From: AG2 sp036493735 | GTDB taxonomy: Bacteria; Gemmatimonadota; Gemmatimonadetes; Gemmatimonadales; Gemmatimonadaceae | Direction of reading: 5' to 3' | Length of the DNA stretch: 64,000 nt | Assembly: GCA_036493735.1 (NCBI GenBank) | Contig: DASXPH010000090.1 | Location: 124,001-188,000 of the forward strand | Shown here: in pieces, positions 1 through 8,555 of the stretch | How the letters are laid out: each line of letters begins with the position of its first letter | Position numbering within the stretch: the stretch's first letter is position 1 | Translations under genes and position numbers: made by a program | Notes under the pieces: generated by a model | What the model was told of the DNA's origin: nothing | What the model saw: the letters and a program-made list of their open reading frames with translations, nothing else | The model's database searches: none

Positions 1-520
1 ACTCGCGGTCTCGTAATTGCCGGGCGCGGAGGTCTCGGTAATACAGCAGGGCGTGAAAGGCGCCGGCGGTCATCCCGAAGATGAGCAAGTTGAAAGTGGA
101 CGTGGCCACGGCCCACATCGCCAGAAAGGTGACCAGCGGCCGTGTCGGCGCACCGGACGGCGGCGCCATGCCGAAGAGTTGAGGGTTTGTGAAGCGAATG
201 ACGAGCCCGGTGAGCGTCGCCTGGACCGCGCAGAACGCGATGGCGAGCAGCAGCCAGCCGCCGAGGCGAAGCAGCCGCTGGCCGCCGCCGTCGAGGCGAA
301 TGCGCCGGCCAACGACCGCGATGATCGGCAGCAGCAGCGCCCAGACAACCCAATCCAGCGCGTTCACCGCTAGCAGTTCCGACCAGTGGATCGGACTGCC
401 CCCGACCCGATGCCGCACTGCATCTTGCGCGGTGAAGAGCAGTGTAAGGCTCACGACGCTCGTGAGAACGAGCGTCGTGAAGCCGTGACGCGCACCGACG
501 CGCGCTGTTGACGAATTCAT
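1..520 (-). CDS. Truncated LytS/YehU-like membrane sensor histidine kinase, N-terminal part
   Basis: An open frame runs leftward from the ATG at 520 off the window edge, giving 173 codons without a stop. Four hydrophobic helices are visible at about residues 15-35, 62-80, 95-118 and 140-165. They are followed by a basic, charged stretch beginning YYRDLRARQLRDRE. That four-helix layout followed by a coiled linker is typical of LytS-type kinases (His_kinase family), in which the linker precedes a QLxPHFLFN phosphoacceptor motif. The motif itself would lie outside the window, so the kinase call is inference from the linker; the membrane protein call is direct. It is divergent from the metallo-beta-lactamase gene that starts at 728. 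Confidence 0.65.
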   Translation of the reverse strand, partial: MNSSTARVGARHGFTTLVLTSVVSLTLLFTAQDAVRHRVGGSPIHWSELLAVNALDWVVWALLLPIIAVVGRRIRLDGGGQRLLRLGGWLLLAIAFCAVQATLTGLVIRFTNPQLFGMAPPSGAPTRPLVTFLAMWAVATSTFNLLIFGMTAGAFHALLYYRDLRARQLRDRE

Positions 521-727
521 GATTGGGCAATCTTCGCCGGTGCGAGCAATCGCGCAAATGCGACGTTGACGCGAGAAGACGCGAGCTGGCCAGGTCGCCA
601 CTTCGTGCCGCGCCAGGTCCGGTTGGTTCGCCCACACATACGGTACGGTCTCGAACGCTTTGCGGCATTGGAACTGGAGCACACGTTGCGCACGCCCATC
701 CACTCTCACCTCATCCGAGGATCGTGT

Positions 728-1621
728 ATGAACGCCGCTCGTTCGTTCGCTCTCGTTGGCGCGTTGACACTTGCCGGAATTGTCGCGATCTCGCGACGAC
801 AACTCGGTGCGGCGCCCGCGGCGAAGCTTCACATCGAGGAGGTCGGCAGCGACTCGACATCATTCGACGTCGTGTCGACGATGATAGTCGGCCCAACCGA
901 AGTTCTGCTCTGGGACGCGCAGTATCACGTGGCCGATGCCCGCCGGCTCGCCGATCGCATTGCCGCCACGGGCAAGCATCTCAAGGCAATCGTGATCTCA
1001 CACCCGGACCACGACCACTACTCCGGCGCGGCGGTAATCGTCGAGCGCTTTCCCGGCACACCCGTCTACATGACCCAGAAGGCGATCGCGCATTTCGATA
1101 CGACGAAACAGTACTTCCAGATGGAGAAGACTCGCCGGCCGGCCATGCTCGCGGACAGCCTGGTGACGCCGAGACCTCTTCCCACAACGCATCTCAGCGT
1201 GGACGGCGAAGAGGTCACGGTGATTCCCGATCTCACCGGGGACGTGATCGTGCCGACGAACAGTGTGCTCTGGATTCCGTCGTTGCGCACCGCGCTCGTC
1301 GGTGACGTCGCCTTCAATGGCGTGCACCCCTGGCTTGGTAGCTCGAGCGAGGCGTCGCGGACCGCGTGGCGCGCCTCCATTGCTCGCGTGACCGCATTGC
1401 ATCCGGCAGTGGTCGTCGCTGGCCACAAGAAGGACGTGGCGGCGCCCGATTCACCGAACGTCCTGCGATTTATGGAGGGTTATCTCGCGGACTTCGATTC
1501 GATCAGAAAGGTCTCGTCAGGCGGCCGCGAGCTGGCCACAGCGATGCGGCAGAAGTATCCGGATCTCACGGTTCAGGGATTACTCGGCTACAGCGCGCAG
1601 GTCGCGTTCAAGACTCCATGA
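728..1621 (+). CDS. Secreted MBL-fold metallo-hydrolase
   Basis: A 297-aa protein with an N-terminal signal or anchor segment (residues 1-28), then a metallo-beta-lactamase fold. The metal motif at about residues 91-100 reads SHPDHDHYSG, the HxDxDH variant of the usual HxHxDH. The later ligands are GD at 192-193 and the His of AGHKKD at 233. The ATG at 728 was chosen over an upstream in-frame start because the signal peptide begins there, after CATCCGAGGATC. The substrate cannot be told; the family includes lactonases, beta-lactamases and thioesterases. Its stop lies 8 bp from the stop of the convergent kinase gene. Confidence 0.85.
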   Translation: MNAARSFALVGALTLAGIVAISRRQLGAAPAAKLHIEEVGSDSTSFDVVSTMIVGPTEVLLWDAQYHVADARRLADRIAATGKHLKAIVISHPDHDHYSGAAVIVERFPGTPVYMTQKAIAHFDTTKQYFQMEKTRRPAMLADSLVTPRPLPTTHLSVDGEEVTVIPDLTGDVIVPTNSVLWIPSLRTALVGDVAFNGVHPWLGSSSEASRTAWRASIARVTALHPAVVVAGHKKDVAAPDSPNVLRFMEGYLADFDSIRKVSSGGRELATAMRQKYPDLTVQGLLGYSAQVAFKTP

Positions 1622-1628
1622 TCCTTGC

Positions 1629-3215
1629 TCAGCGCGCATTCGCCGCCGACGCACACGTCGACCATGTTCCACTACCGGCGCGCCGGATCCAGCGCAGCCC
1701 CTCCTCGACGCGGCCAAGCTGAATCAGAGTGCAGCCGAGATATCCCTGGGAGGTGTGGTCGGCGGTGTCGGCGGCGATTGCACGGGCGTAGAATGCTCGC
1801 GCGCCATTGTAATTCTGCGTTGCGAACAGGGTCGTCGCCAGCTCGCGGAGGGCGGCGCCGTTGTTCGGCGCGGTGCGCACGGCCTGGACGGCCTCGTTGC
1901 TCGCGCTGGAGAGCTCGTTGCCCTCGCGCGCGACGCGCGAGAGATACACGTGCGGCATCGGATCGTTGGGCGCCAGCCGCGCCGCCTCGAGTAGTTGATC
2001 GCGCGCGATGTCGCGCCGGCCGTCGCGATAGGCGGCGATCCCCTCACGAAGCGACTTGCTCGCGCGCGCCGAGCGGAGCGCGCCACGGCTCGCCACGGCG
2101 ACGATGAGCAGGGCACCTGTGCCGAGGCCGATCGAGAGCGCCCGTCTGGATCGACGCGACTTCTGCGTCGCCGGCGCTGACGTGACACGCTGCGTCGGGG
2201 CGTTAGAAGAAACGCTATCGATGGGAACACTGCGAGTAGTGGCGGCGGTCGCGCTTGGCATCATCGCGACGGCGGCATGGAAGGCGTGAGCGAAGTCACG
2301 CACTGAGGGGTAGCGTCGGTCCGAACTGCGCTCGAGTGCTCGGCTCAATACTGCCTGGAGCTCGTTAGGCCAGGCGACGGCTGGGCTAACCTGGGACAAC
2401 GTGCGCGCTGGCTCGGTGAGTCGCGCGACCATCGTCGACGCCGTAGATGACGCGGGGAAGGGCAGATCTCCCGCGAGCAGGTTGAAGGCGACCAGAGCGA
2501 GCGCGTACTGGTCGCTACGTCCGTCCACCTCGCCGCCCGAGATCTGCTCCGGACTCATGTACTCGACCGTGCCGACGACGACGCCGGTGCGCGTCACGCC
2601 TTGCGAGACATCGCCGGTGGACTTCGCGATGCCGAAGTCCACCACCTTGACGCTGTCCGCGCCGTCGGCGTCAGCGCTTACCATGATGTTGTCCGGCTTG
2701 AGGTCGCGATGGACGATGTTCATCGCGTGCGCGGCATGTAGCCCTTCCGCTGCCTGACGTACGATGTCACTTACACGGAGCGGCGAAAGCGCACCGTCGA
2801 TCTTCATGATGTCGGTGAGCGTTCGCCCTTCGACGTACTGCATGGCGAGATAGAGCAGACCGTCCTGAGTCTCGCCGAAATCATAGATGGCCGCGACGTT
2901 CGGGTGCTCGATGCGGCTGGCGTTCGCCGCCTCCCGATTGAATCGACTGATCGCTTCCGCGTCGCCGGCCATTGCTGGGTGCAGGACCTTGACGGCGCAC
3001 GGTCGCCCCATCTTCACGTGCTCGGCGAGATAGACACGGCCCATGCCTCCCGCGCCGAGTCGTCGCAGGACGTGATATCGTTCGGCGATTACCGAGCCGA
3101 CGAGGTCCGTACGCACTCCGCTCTGCCAGTGGAGCGCTGTGCCGTCTTTCGGGCAGAAGCGCTCCGACTCGGGGTACTCGACGCTGCAGGTCGGACAGAC
3201 TTTGAGTGCGCTCAC
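1629..3215 (-). CDS. Serine/threonine protein kinase with zinc ribbon, transmembrane helix and TPR tail
   Basis: A 528-aa protein. An N-terminal zinc-ribbon-like motif has CPTC at 7-10 and CPKDG from 21. A Hanks-type kinase domain follows (about 45-310) with the glycine loop GAGGMGRVY, lysine AVKVL, catalytic loop HRDLKPDN, DFGIAK and the activation-segment end YMSPEQ. All the residues needed for catalysis are present. A Ser/Thr/Pro-rich linker leads to one transmembrane helix (about 355-375) and a C-terminal region of TPR-like helical repeats that should be extracytoplasmic. The domain order matches the PknB-like kinases common in Gemmatimonadota and Acidobacteria. Substrates are unknown. 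Confidence 0.93.
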   Translation of the reverse strand: MSALKVCPTCSVEYPESERFCPKDGTALHWQSGVRTDLVGSVIAERYHVLRRLGAGGMGRVYLAEHVKMGRPCAVKVLHPAMAGDAEAISRFNREAANASRIEHPNVAAIYDFGETQDGLLYLAMQYVEGRTLTDIMKIDGALSPLRVSDIVRQAAEGLHAAHAMNIVHRDLKPDNIMVSADADGADSVKVVDFGIAKSTGDVSQGVTRTGVVVGTVEYMSPEQISGGEVDGRSDQYALALVAFNLLAGDLPFPASSTASTMVARLTEPARTLSQVSPAVAWPNELQAVLSRALERSSDRRYPSVRDFAHAFHAAVAMMPSATAATTRSVPIDSVSSNAPTQRVTSAPATQKSRRSRRALSIGLGTGALLIVAVASRGALRSARASKSLREGIAAYRDGRRDIARDQLLEAARLAPNDPMPHVYLSRVAREGNELSSASNEAVQAVRTAPNNGAALRELATTLFATQNYNGARAFYARAIAADTADHTSQGYLGCTLIQLGRVEEGLRWIRRAGSGTWSTCASAANAR

Positions 3216-3364
3216 GCGTGTCTCTGAGGGGAAGAACGCCGACTAGAGACGCTCGCCGCGCGTCGAACGCAACGGCTTTCTTAAGACTTTCTCATCATCA
3301 CGCACTCTGGCGCCGGGGCGCCCGGGGATATACGGTTTTGGCATCCTTCATCGGGAAGCGCGCC

Positions 3365-5980
3365 ATGGCTGGTCGCGTCGCCGTCATTGCCGTGCATGGT
3401 GTGGGGAGTCCGCCGCGTGACGAGACCGCGCGCGCCGTCGCCGACCTGTTGATGCAGCATGCGCCGGCGGATGTACGCTACGAATGGAACGAGGAGCGTC
3501 GTCTAACGATCGAGACGTCACCCATCAGCGCCGGGCCGGCGCGGGAGCGGGGAAGTCTCAGCCAACAGTTCCTTCGCGCCTTCACGCCGCGCGCCGGCGA
3601 CCGCACGAAGCTCGACGCGACGAAGGAGACGGCGGAGCGGCCGGACATCGCCTTCATGCGAGAGCTGCTGCGGGATTACCACTCGGTTCACGAGCCGTAT
3701 CAGACGATCGAGACGGTTGGCGTTAGGCATGGCAGCGGTGGCGATACGGAAGTGCATGTGTTCGAGATGCACTGGGCCGATCTTTCGCGGCTCGGATCCG
3801 GCCTCGTGCGCCTCGTCGGCGCGGCATATCAGCTCGTGCAGCACATCAGTCAGCTCGGCCGCAAGAACGTGGACATCGCGGCGCAGGTGGCGAGAGCGCG
3901 CGAGAAACAGCAGCTCCCGGCGAACGCACCGGGTCCCGATGCCGGACCGTACCGGGCGTGGGCCGCGTACGGGTGGATGCACAGCTGGGCGATTCGCGTC
4001 TTCACCGTGCTCGTGCCCATCGCCGCAATGCTGATGCTGGCGTTCGTTCCGCTCTTCGTGCCGGCGGCAATCTCGGTAAGTGCGCGAATTCACGTGGGCA
4101 TAACCGCGGTCGCCCTCATCCTCGTCGTCCTGGGTGGCATCGGCATCTACCGCGCGCCGCCGGATCGCTGGGCGGCGACGATCTTCGTTGGATACATGCT
4201 CGCAGTCGTCACCGCCGCGCTCGTACTCTCGAACAACCCTCCCATCGACCCGACGCGCTTCGGCACGATGCTCTTCTCGGTGGCGCTGGCTGTCGTGAGC
4301 TTCGGAGGGATGTTCGCCTTTCTCGCGAGATACAATCAGAATCGATCGGGTGCGCTCCTTTTCGGTGTGATCGCGTTCATCGGCATCATCGCCGGTATAG
4401 TGGCTAGCGCCAGGGCACTCGTTGGCTCATTCGACCTGGGAGACGCCGAACAGGTGCGCGATCTCGCGCTGATCGGCTTCGAGTGGGGCTATGCGCTCCT
4501 GATGGTGACGTGGGGGGTGTTGTGGGTAGCGGTGGCGCTCACTCTCGGCTTTCGATTCGCGCTCTGGCTGCAGACGTCGGGCAAGGCGCGAGTGCGTGCG
4601 ACGCGCGCCATGTGGACGGCGCGCGTCACGTTAGGCGCGGCTGTGTTTTCGTTCATGGTGGCGGCGCTCGTGGTCTACCGCTCGGTGGTGTATCTGGGGA
4701 GCAAGACGCGCGGGAGCTTTGATCTCTTTCCGCAGCCGCTCGCGAGCGGCGAGCTGCCCATGATTCCCGTGCGTCCCGTTTTTTCGCACGGGTTCAGCTG
4801 TGCCGCATACGCGCCCGGCGCGTGCAGCGAGCGCTTTTTCCTCGCACTGATCGCGCAGGGCGGAACATCGGGATTCGTGATCGCCGTGCTCGGGCTGACG
4901 CTCGTTCTCGTGCTCATCTCCTGGTTCGTCGCGCTCATCGCGTTCACGTCTGTCCATACGCCGAATCCGGCGAAATGGAGCGGTCGACGGCTCGGTCTGT
5001 GGATGACCGACGGCTTTCGGTGGCTGCGCATTGCCGGGACGATTCTCGCGTTCACGGTGCTGTTCGCCGTCCTGTTTGGCGCGCTCGTCGATCTGTTGCC
5101 GTCGCTGCATGCCTTCGTCACGGCGCATGCCTGGCGCTGGCTCGCCACGCGCATGACGCCCGAGTGGACGCTCGGTGTCATCGACACGTTGACGTTTGCG
5201 GTCCTGGCATCGGCGGCGACGGCCGGCGCCGCGCGGTTGCGATTGGAGGCGCTCGCGTCGCGTGCGCGGCCAGCGCTGGGCGTCATCCTCGACGTGGACA
5301 ATTATCTTCGCGAAACACCGTTCGAGGGGACACCGAGAGCGCGAATCGCCGAACGATTCGTTTCACTGCTGCGCCATGTGCGTGAGAGTCGATTCGATCG
5401 CGTCGTGCTCGTGACCCATAGTCAGGGAACTGTGATCACCGCCGATCTGCTGCGCTTTCTGCACTACGGGCTACCGAAAGGCTCGGCCGACCGCGAGCTC
5501 ATCGCGGCAGATCGATGCCGGCTGATGACGATGGGCTCACCACTGCGGCAGCTTTATGGCGCCAACTTTCCGCATCTATATGGTTGGGTGAACGCCAGCG
5601 ATCCATTGCCTGACGAGGTGAACGAGCCGCTCGCGACGATGGAGCTCCCGACGATTGCCGCGCGCACGCCCGACCCGGAAGAGCTGCGCGTCGAGTCCTG
5701 GGTGAATCTCTACACCAGCGGCGACTATGTCGGGCGGAATCTCTGGTCGGACGACGATTGGAACGACGTGTGGGATCGTCGCGAAATGCAGGCAGCCATC
5801 GAAGGGGGGCGGCGACGCGAACGTTGTCTTGGCGCGGGGACGCACACACACTATTGGGAAAGCGCCGATGTCGCGGAGGAGCTCGATCGGCTCGTCGGCG
5901 TCGCGGAGCTTCGACCGGTATCGGGTGGCGAATATCGGCCGGCGGATCGAAGCCAGAGGAGGATAGAGGGTAGAGGGTAG
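3365..5980 (+). CDS. Alpha/beta hydrolase with a large internal membrane domain
   Basis: An 871-aa protein. The first beta strand and oxyanion region are at the N terminus (VAVIAVHGVGSPP, residues 4-16). The nucleophile elbow comes only near residue 683 (VTHSQGTVI, a GxSxG-like THSQG). Between them lie many long hydrophobic helices (about 200-610), so the hydrolase fold appears split around a multi-pass membrane domain. A late His in GTHTHYW (about 822) could complete the triad. The start at 3365 follows GGGAAG and places the HGVG motif at the N terminus; the frame is open further upstream to 3206. The last codons are made from a tandem repeat. The kinase gene is divergent upstream. Function is unknown; a lipase or esterase acting at the membrane is plausible. 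Confidence 0.75.
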   Translation: MAGRVAVIAVHGVGSPPRDETARAVADLLMQHAPADVRYEWNEERRLTIETSPISAGPARERGSLSQQFLRAFTPRAGDRTKLDATKETAERPDIAFMRELLRDYHSVHEPYQTIETVGVRHGSGGDTEVHVFEMHWADLSRLGSGLVRLVGAAYQLVQHISQLGRKNVDIAAQVARAREKQQLPANAPGPDAGPYRAWAAYGWMHSWAIRVFTVLVPIAAMLMLAFVPLFVPAAISVSARIHVGITAVALILVVLGGIGIYRAPPDRWAATIFVGYMLAVVTAALVLSNNPPIDPTRFGTMLFSVALAVVSFGGMFAFLARYNQNRSGALLFGVIAFIGIIAGIVASARALVGSFDLGDAEQVRDLALIGFEWGYALLMVTWGVLWVAVALTLGFRFALWLQTSGKARVRATRAMWTARVTLGAAVFSFMVAALVVYRSVVYLGSKTRGSFDLFPQPLASGELPMIPVRPVFSHGFSCAAYAPGACSERFFLALIAQGGTSGFVIAVLGLTLVLVLISWFVALIAFTSVHTPNPAKWSGRRLGLWMTDGFRWLRIAGTILAFTVLFAVLFGALVDLLPSLHAFVTAHAWRWLATRMTPEWTLGVIDTLTFAVLASAATAGAARLRLEALASRARPALGVILDVDNYLRETPFEGTPRARIAERFVSLLRHVRESRFDRVVLVTHSQGTVITADLLRFLHYGLPKGSADRELIAADRCRLMTMGSPLRQLYGANFPHLYGWVNASDPLPDEVNEPLATMELPTIAARTPDPEELRVESWVNLYTSGDYVGRNLWSDDDWNDVWDRREMQAAIEGGRRRERCLGAGTHTHYWESADVAEELDRLVGVAELRPVSGGEYRPADRSQRRIEGRG

Positions 5981-6022
5981 AGGGTAGAGGGTGGAGGATA
6001 GAGGGTGGAGGGTAGAGGGTTG
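5961..6022. repeat. Heptanucleotide tandem array (AGAGGGT unit)
   Basis: At least six imperfect copies of AGAGGGT/AGGGTGG in a row. The array begins inside the last codons of the alpha/beta hydrolase, so its final residues (RIEGRG) come from the repeat, and it runs into the convergent intergenic region (5981-6218). The rest of that region shows no gene. Confidence 0.9.
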
Positions 6023-6181
6023 CTCGCTGTGAGTCCGGACTTCCGCCCAACGAGTCGCAGCAACGTGGCACCGAGGTGGCGCTGCGTCACAGCAAGCCGA
6101 CCATACGCAGAGCGAGCCGGAATTCCGGCAGATCTGATGGACGTTGTCTCGTGGCGAGAAAGCGCTCGAACGGCATCGTAC

Positions 6182-6213
6182 CGCCCAACGCCCAACGCCC
6201 AACGCCCAACGCG
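6182..6213. repeat. Heptanucleotide tandem array (CCCAACG unit)
   Basis: Four consecutive CCCAACG copies lie just beyond the stop of the leftward LamG-like gene (6219). This is the second array in the 5981-6218 intergenic region, with a unit unrelated to the first. Confidence 0.9.
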
Positions 6214-6218
6214 TCCAG

Positions 6219-6944
6219 TCAGTTAGGTGAGACGCGCAGATTCGAGAAGTACGCGTCGCTGCTGATGCGCGCCCAGAGGGCGATGGCACCATGGCTGTCG
6301 CCGTGCTTCAGATCGGTCACTACGAGGCATGGCTGGAGAGCGCCGTTGACGTAGAGGCGGGCCATCACACCGGAGACTTCGATGCGTACGGAAGTCCAGC
6401 CGCCCGGTTCGACGTCTACATAGGACTCGTACACACCCGGACTTTCCTGGCGCAAGCGCTGCCAGGAGTAGTCGGGGCTCGATTCGTACTGCGTCGAGCG
6501 ATTGCGAAAGAGTTGATTGTTCAGGCGAGTGTTTTCTGGCCGAAGATATATCCGCTCGGCGGAGTCGCCGCGAATGCGAAAGGTGACGCCGATGATGCCT
6601 TTGAAGCCGCTCACATCCTCCGCCGTGGAGTAACCCTGGCGCCGAGCGCCGGCAACATCGACCTCGATGATGCCATCGTGAAAATCGGAGCCGGCAAGGA
6701 CCGCCGCCATTTCCTGATCGGTGTCATGCTCGTGACCGAGGAGCGGCGCGAGCTTCAACGCGCGGCGGCCGCGATAATCCACCCAGAGTGCACGTGCGTT
6801 GACGAGTTGGAGCCTCGTCGAGGAATCGAGCGTTATGCGGATGGTCTTGCTCGCCTGCACCTGTGCCGTCGCCAGGAGTGGGAAGAGGGCCGCGGCAGCG
6901 AGCGTGATCACGCCGGCTACTGGATGCGAATACGATCGCAGCAT
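6219..6944 (-). CDS. Secreted concanavalin-A-like (LamG/jelly-roll) domain protein
   Basis: A 241-aa protein. A clear signal peptide covers residues 1-27 (HPVAGVITLAAAALFPLLATA, then QVQA). The rest is beta-rich and resembles a laminin-G/DUF1080-like jelly roll: a DFHDGIIEVDVAG strand pair, FRIRG, YLRPENTR, WTSVRIEVSG, ARLYVNG, and a final AIALWARISSDAYFSNLRV strand. Such modules bind or hydrolyse carbohydrates; no catalytic residues can be named here. The ATG at 6944 is preferred because an in-frame extension up to 7190 is Arg-rich and places the signal peptide internally. Confidence 0.75.
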   Translation of the reverse strand: MLRSYSHPVAGVITLAAAALFPLLATAQVQASKTIRITLDSSTRLQLVNARALWVDYRGRRALKLAPLLGHEHDTDQEMAAVLAGSDFHDGIIEVDVAGARRQGYSTAEDVSGFKGIIGVTFRIRGDSAERIYLRPENTRLNNQLFRNRSTQYESSPDYSWQRLRQESPGVYESYVDVEPGGWTSVRIEVSGVMARLYVNGALQPCLVVTDLKHGDSHGAIALWARISSDAYFSNLRVSPN

Positions 6945-7108
6945 TTCGGATCTCACGGGAACGAGTTGTGTCGTGCCGCCGAAGGCCTCGCCGACACATC
7001 GACTCACGCTCGCCGCCTGCCTCGCGCGACGCAACATCGATGACGCGAAGCGCCGGAGAGCAGGGACGAGCTGTGCCCGGAGCGACTCGCGGCGTCCACG
7101 TGCGATCG

Positions 7109-7519
7109 TTAGGCGCCCTCGCCTGTGTCTGCGACGTGCGTCGACGGCACCCAGCCGCTGGCGCCGGCGGCGTTGCGAACGAACATCCATCCTCGACGCT
7201 CGTCCTTGACGGCGACGGTCTCGCCGCGTTCCACTGTGAGCTCACGCGCGGTGTATGCGCGTCGCAACGCTGCTCGCGCGCCGCCAATGGTCCGATCGAG
7301 CAGCTCTTGTGGGACCCAACCAGATCGACCATCGGGCGCAGTGCACCACCACCAGCCAGGCATCTCGGCGTCCTGTCGACCCACCTGGAGGATGGTGCCA
7401 GAAGCGGCATCGATCGGATCCGTGTACTGGGCCCGATACTCGCGCACGATCTGTCGCACGGCGTTGGTTGAGCGTCTGGATGTTGCCGTTAGGTGCGATG
7501 AGGTGCAAGGTTCCAACAA
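7109..7519 (-). CDS. Protein with two SH3-like domains
   Basis: A small soluble protein with two consecutive SH3-like units. Each ends in the same signature: SGWVPQELL in the first and SGWVPSTHV in the second, preceded by WWWCTAPDGR and WMFVRNAAGA. The longest frame starts with TTG at 7519 (136 aa). The homologous region begins at VRQIVREYRAQY, so a GTG at 7459 (116 aa) is an equally good start. No signal peptide is visible. Bacterial SH3-like modules usually bind peptides or cell wall; the ligand here is unknown. The 164 bp between this gene and the LamG-like gene hold nothing recognisable. Confidence 0.7.
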   Translation of the reverse strand: MLEPCTSSHLTATSRRSTNAVRQIVREYRAQYTDPIDAASGTILQVGRQDAEMPGWWWCTAPDGRSGWVPQELLDRTIGGARAALRRAYTARELTVERGETVAVKDERRGWMFVRNAAGASGWVPSTHVADTGEGA

Positions 7520-7877
7520 TCATGCGACTCACACTGATTTCCCGCCAGTGATCTCAGGCCACTGAACCAACGAGGGGCCGGCGCAGGCGTGTTCCCGCGA
7601 AGATCCCGCTGGTAACGAAATGAGGCCGAGCGTCTCAAGCACGACACCCGTCGCGCCGACGCTCGCTCAACTGCTCGGCGTGCGGCCGCTGGAACCGCCC
7701 ATCACCGCACGTTCGTTCAAGACGCGAGCGGGAAGTTCTTCCAGTGTTCGGCGACGGCCGAGAATTCGAGGACGACCAATGTCGATTTTCGCCCGCGCCG
7801 TTCGACTGATAAGGGAGAGTGGGAAGCGGGGCTGGGAGGAGTGGACAAGGACCGACACCGTGTTCTATAGAGGACTT
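7520..7877. other. Intergenic stretch without a supported gene
   Basis: This 358-bp divergent spacer lies between the SH3 gene and the YcaC-like gene. The + frame is open upstream of 7878 but the encoded peptide (Arg/Ser-rich) has no family features, and AGAGGACTT sits just before the ATG at 7878. No RNA gene or repeat was recognised. Confidence 0.5.
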
Positions 7878-8537
7878 ATGGCACGCCAGAATGGAGCACA
7901 ACAGACGAGCGCTGACAGCATCCAGCTGCGGCCGCGTGTCGCATCGAAGAGAGATGAGGTGTACACAAACGACACGAGCCTCATCGCGATCGATGGCACG
8001 TACGAGCGACTCACGACGCAGAACACGGCGGTACTGCTCATCGATCATCAAATCGGGCCGTTGTGGGAGCTCGAGTTCGCGCCGACGCGCCGTGCAGTCG
8101 TGTCACTCGCCGGACTCGCACGTCAGCTGGACCTGCCGACGATCATCACCGCGATTGGCGTGGAAACGTGGGGCGCGGTGATTCCGGAGCTTTCGGACGC
8201 ATTCCCGGAGGCGCCGCACATCGTTCGCGGTGCCGTCAACGCGTGGGACGATCCGACCATCCAGAGCGCCATCGAAGCCTCCGGGCGCAAGAAGTTGCTG
8301 ATAGCCGGAGGGGCGGCCGAGCTCGGCGTCGCGTTCTGCGCGCTGTCGGCGGCGCGCGACGGGTATCAGGTGTATGTCATGATCGAGGCCTCGGCGCAGC
8401 TCAGCCATGCGGCGATCGTCAGGCTCGCACGCGCTGGCGTGATCGTCACGACGACGGCGCTCGTCGCCAGCGAGATGGTGCGCCGGCGGCGCCGCGTGGT
8501 CGCCGCGGCTGGCAAGCTGCACCTCGACATCGGATAA
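7878..8537 (+). CDS. YcaC-like isochorismatase-superfamily protein lacking the catalytic cysteine
   Basis: A 219-aa protein. It aligns by eye with the YcaC branch of the cysteine hydrolases: LLIDHQIG with the catalytic-type Asp at 56, then INAWDD-like NAWDDP, KKLLIAG, and FCALSAARDGYQVYV. In the family the nucleophile lies in a TEVCVAF motif. Here the same segment reads AELGVAF, so Gly150 replaces the Cys, with another Cys four residues later (154). It is therefore probably either a pseudoenzyme or uses Cys154. The start follows AGAGGACTT. Downstream, the Mg2+ ATPase gene is convergent. Confidence 0.8.
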   Translation: MARQNGAQQTSADSIQLRPRVASKRDEVYTNDTSLIAIDGTYERLTTQNTAVLLIDHQIGPLWELEFAPTRRAVVSLAGLARQLDLPTIITAIGVETWGAVIPELSDAFPEAPHIVRGAVNAWDDPTIQSAIEASGRKKLLIAGGAAELGVAFCALSAARDGYQVYVMIEASAQLSHAAIVRLARAGVIVTTTALVASEMVRRRRRVVAAAGKLHLDIG

Positions 8538-8555
8538 GCGCTCGTTACGTCGTCG

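Noticed and set aside
5961..6213. CRISPR array
   Set aside because: The repeats are only 7 bp, adjacent, and have no spacers or cas genes nearby.
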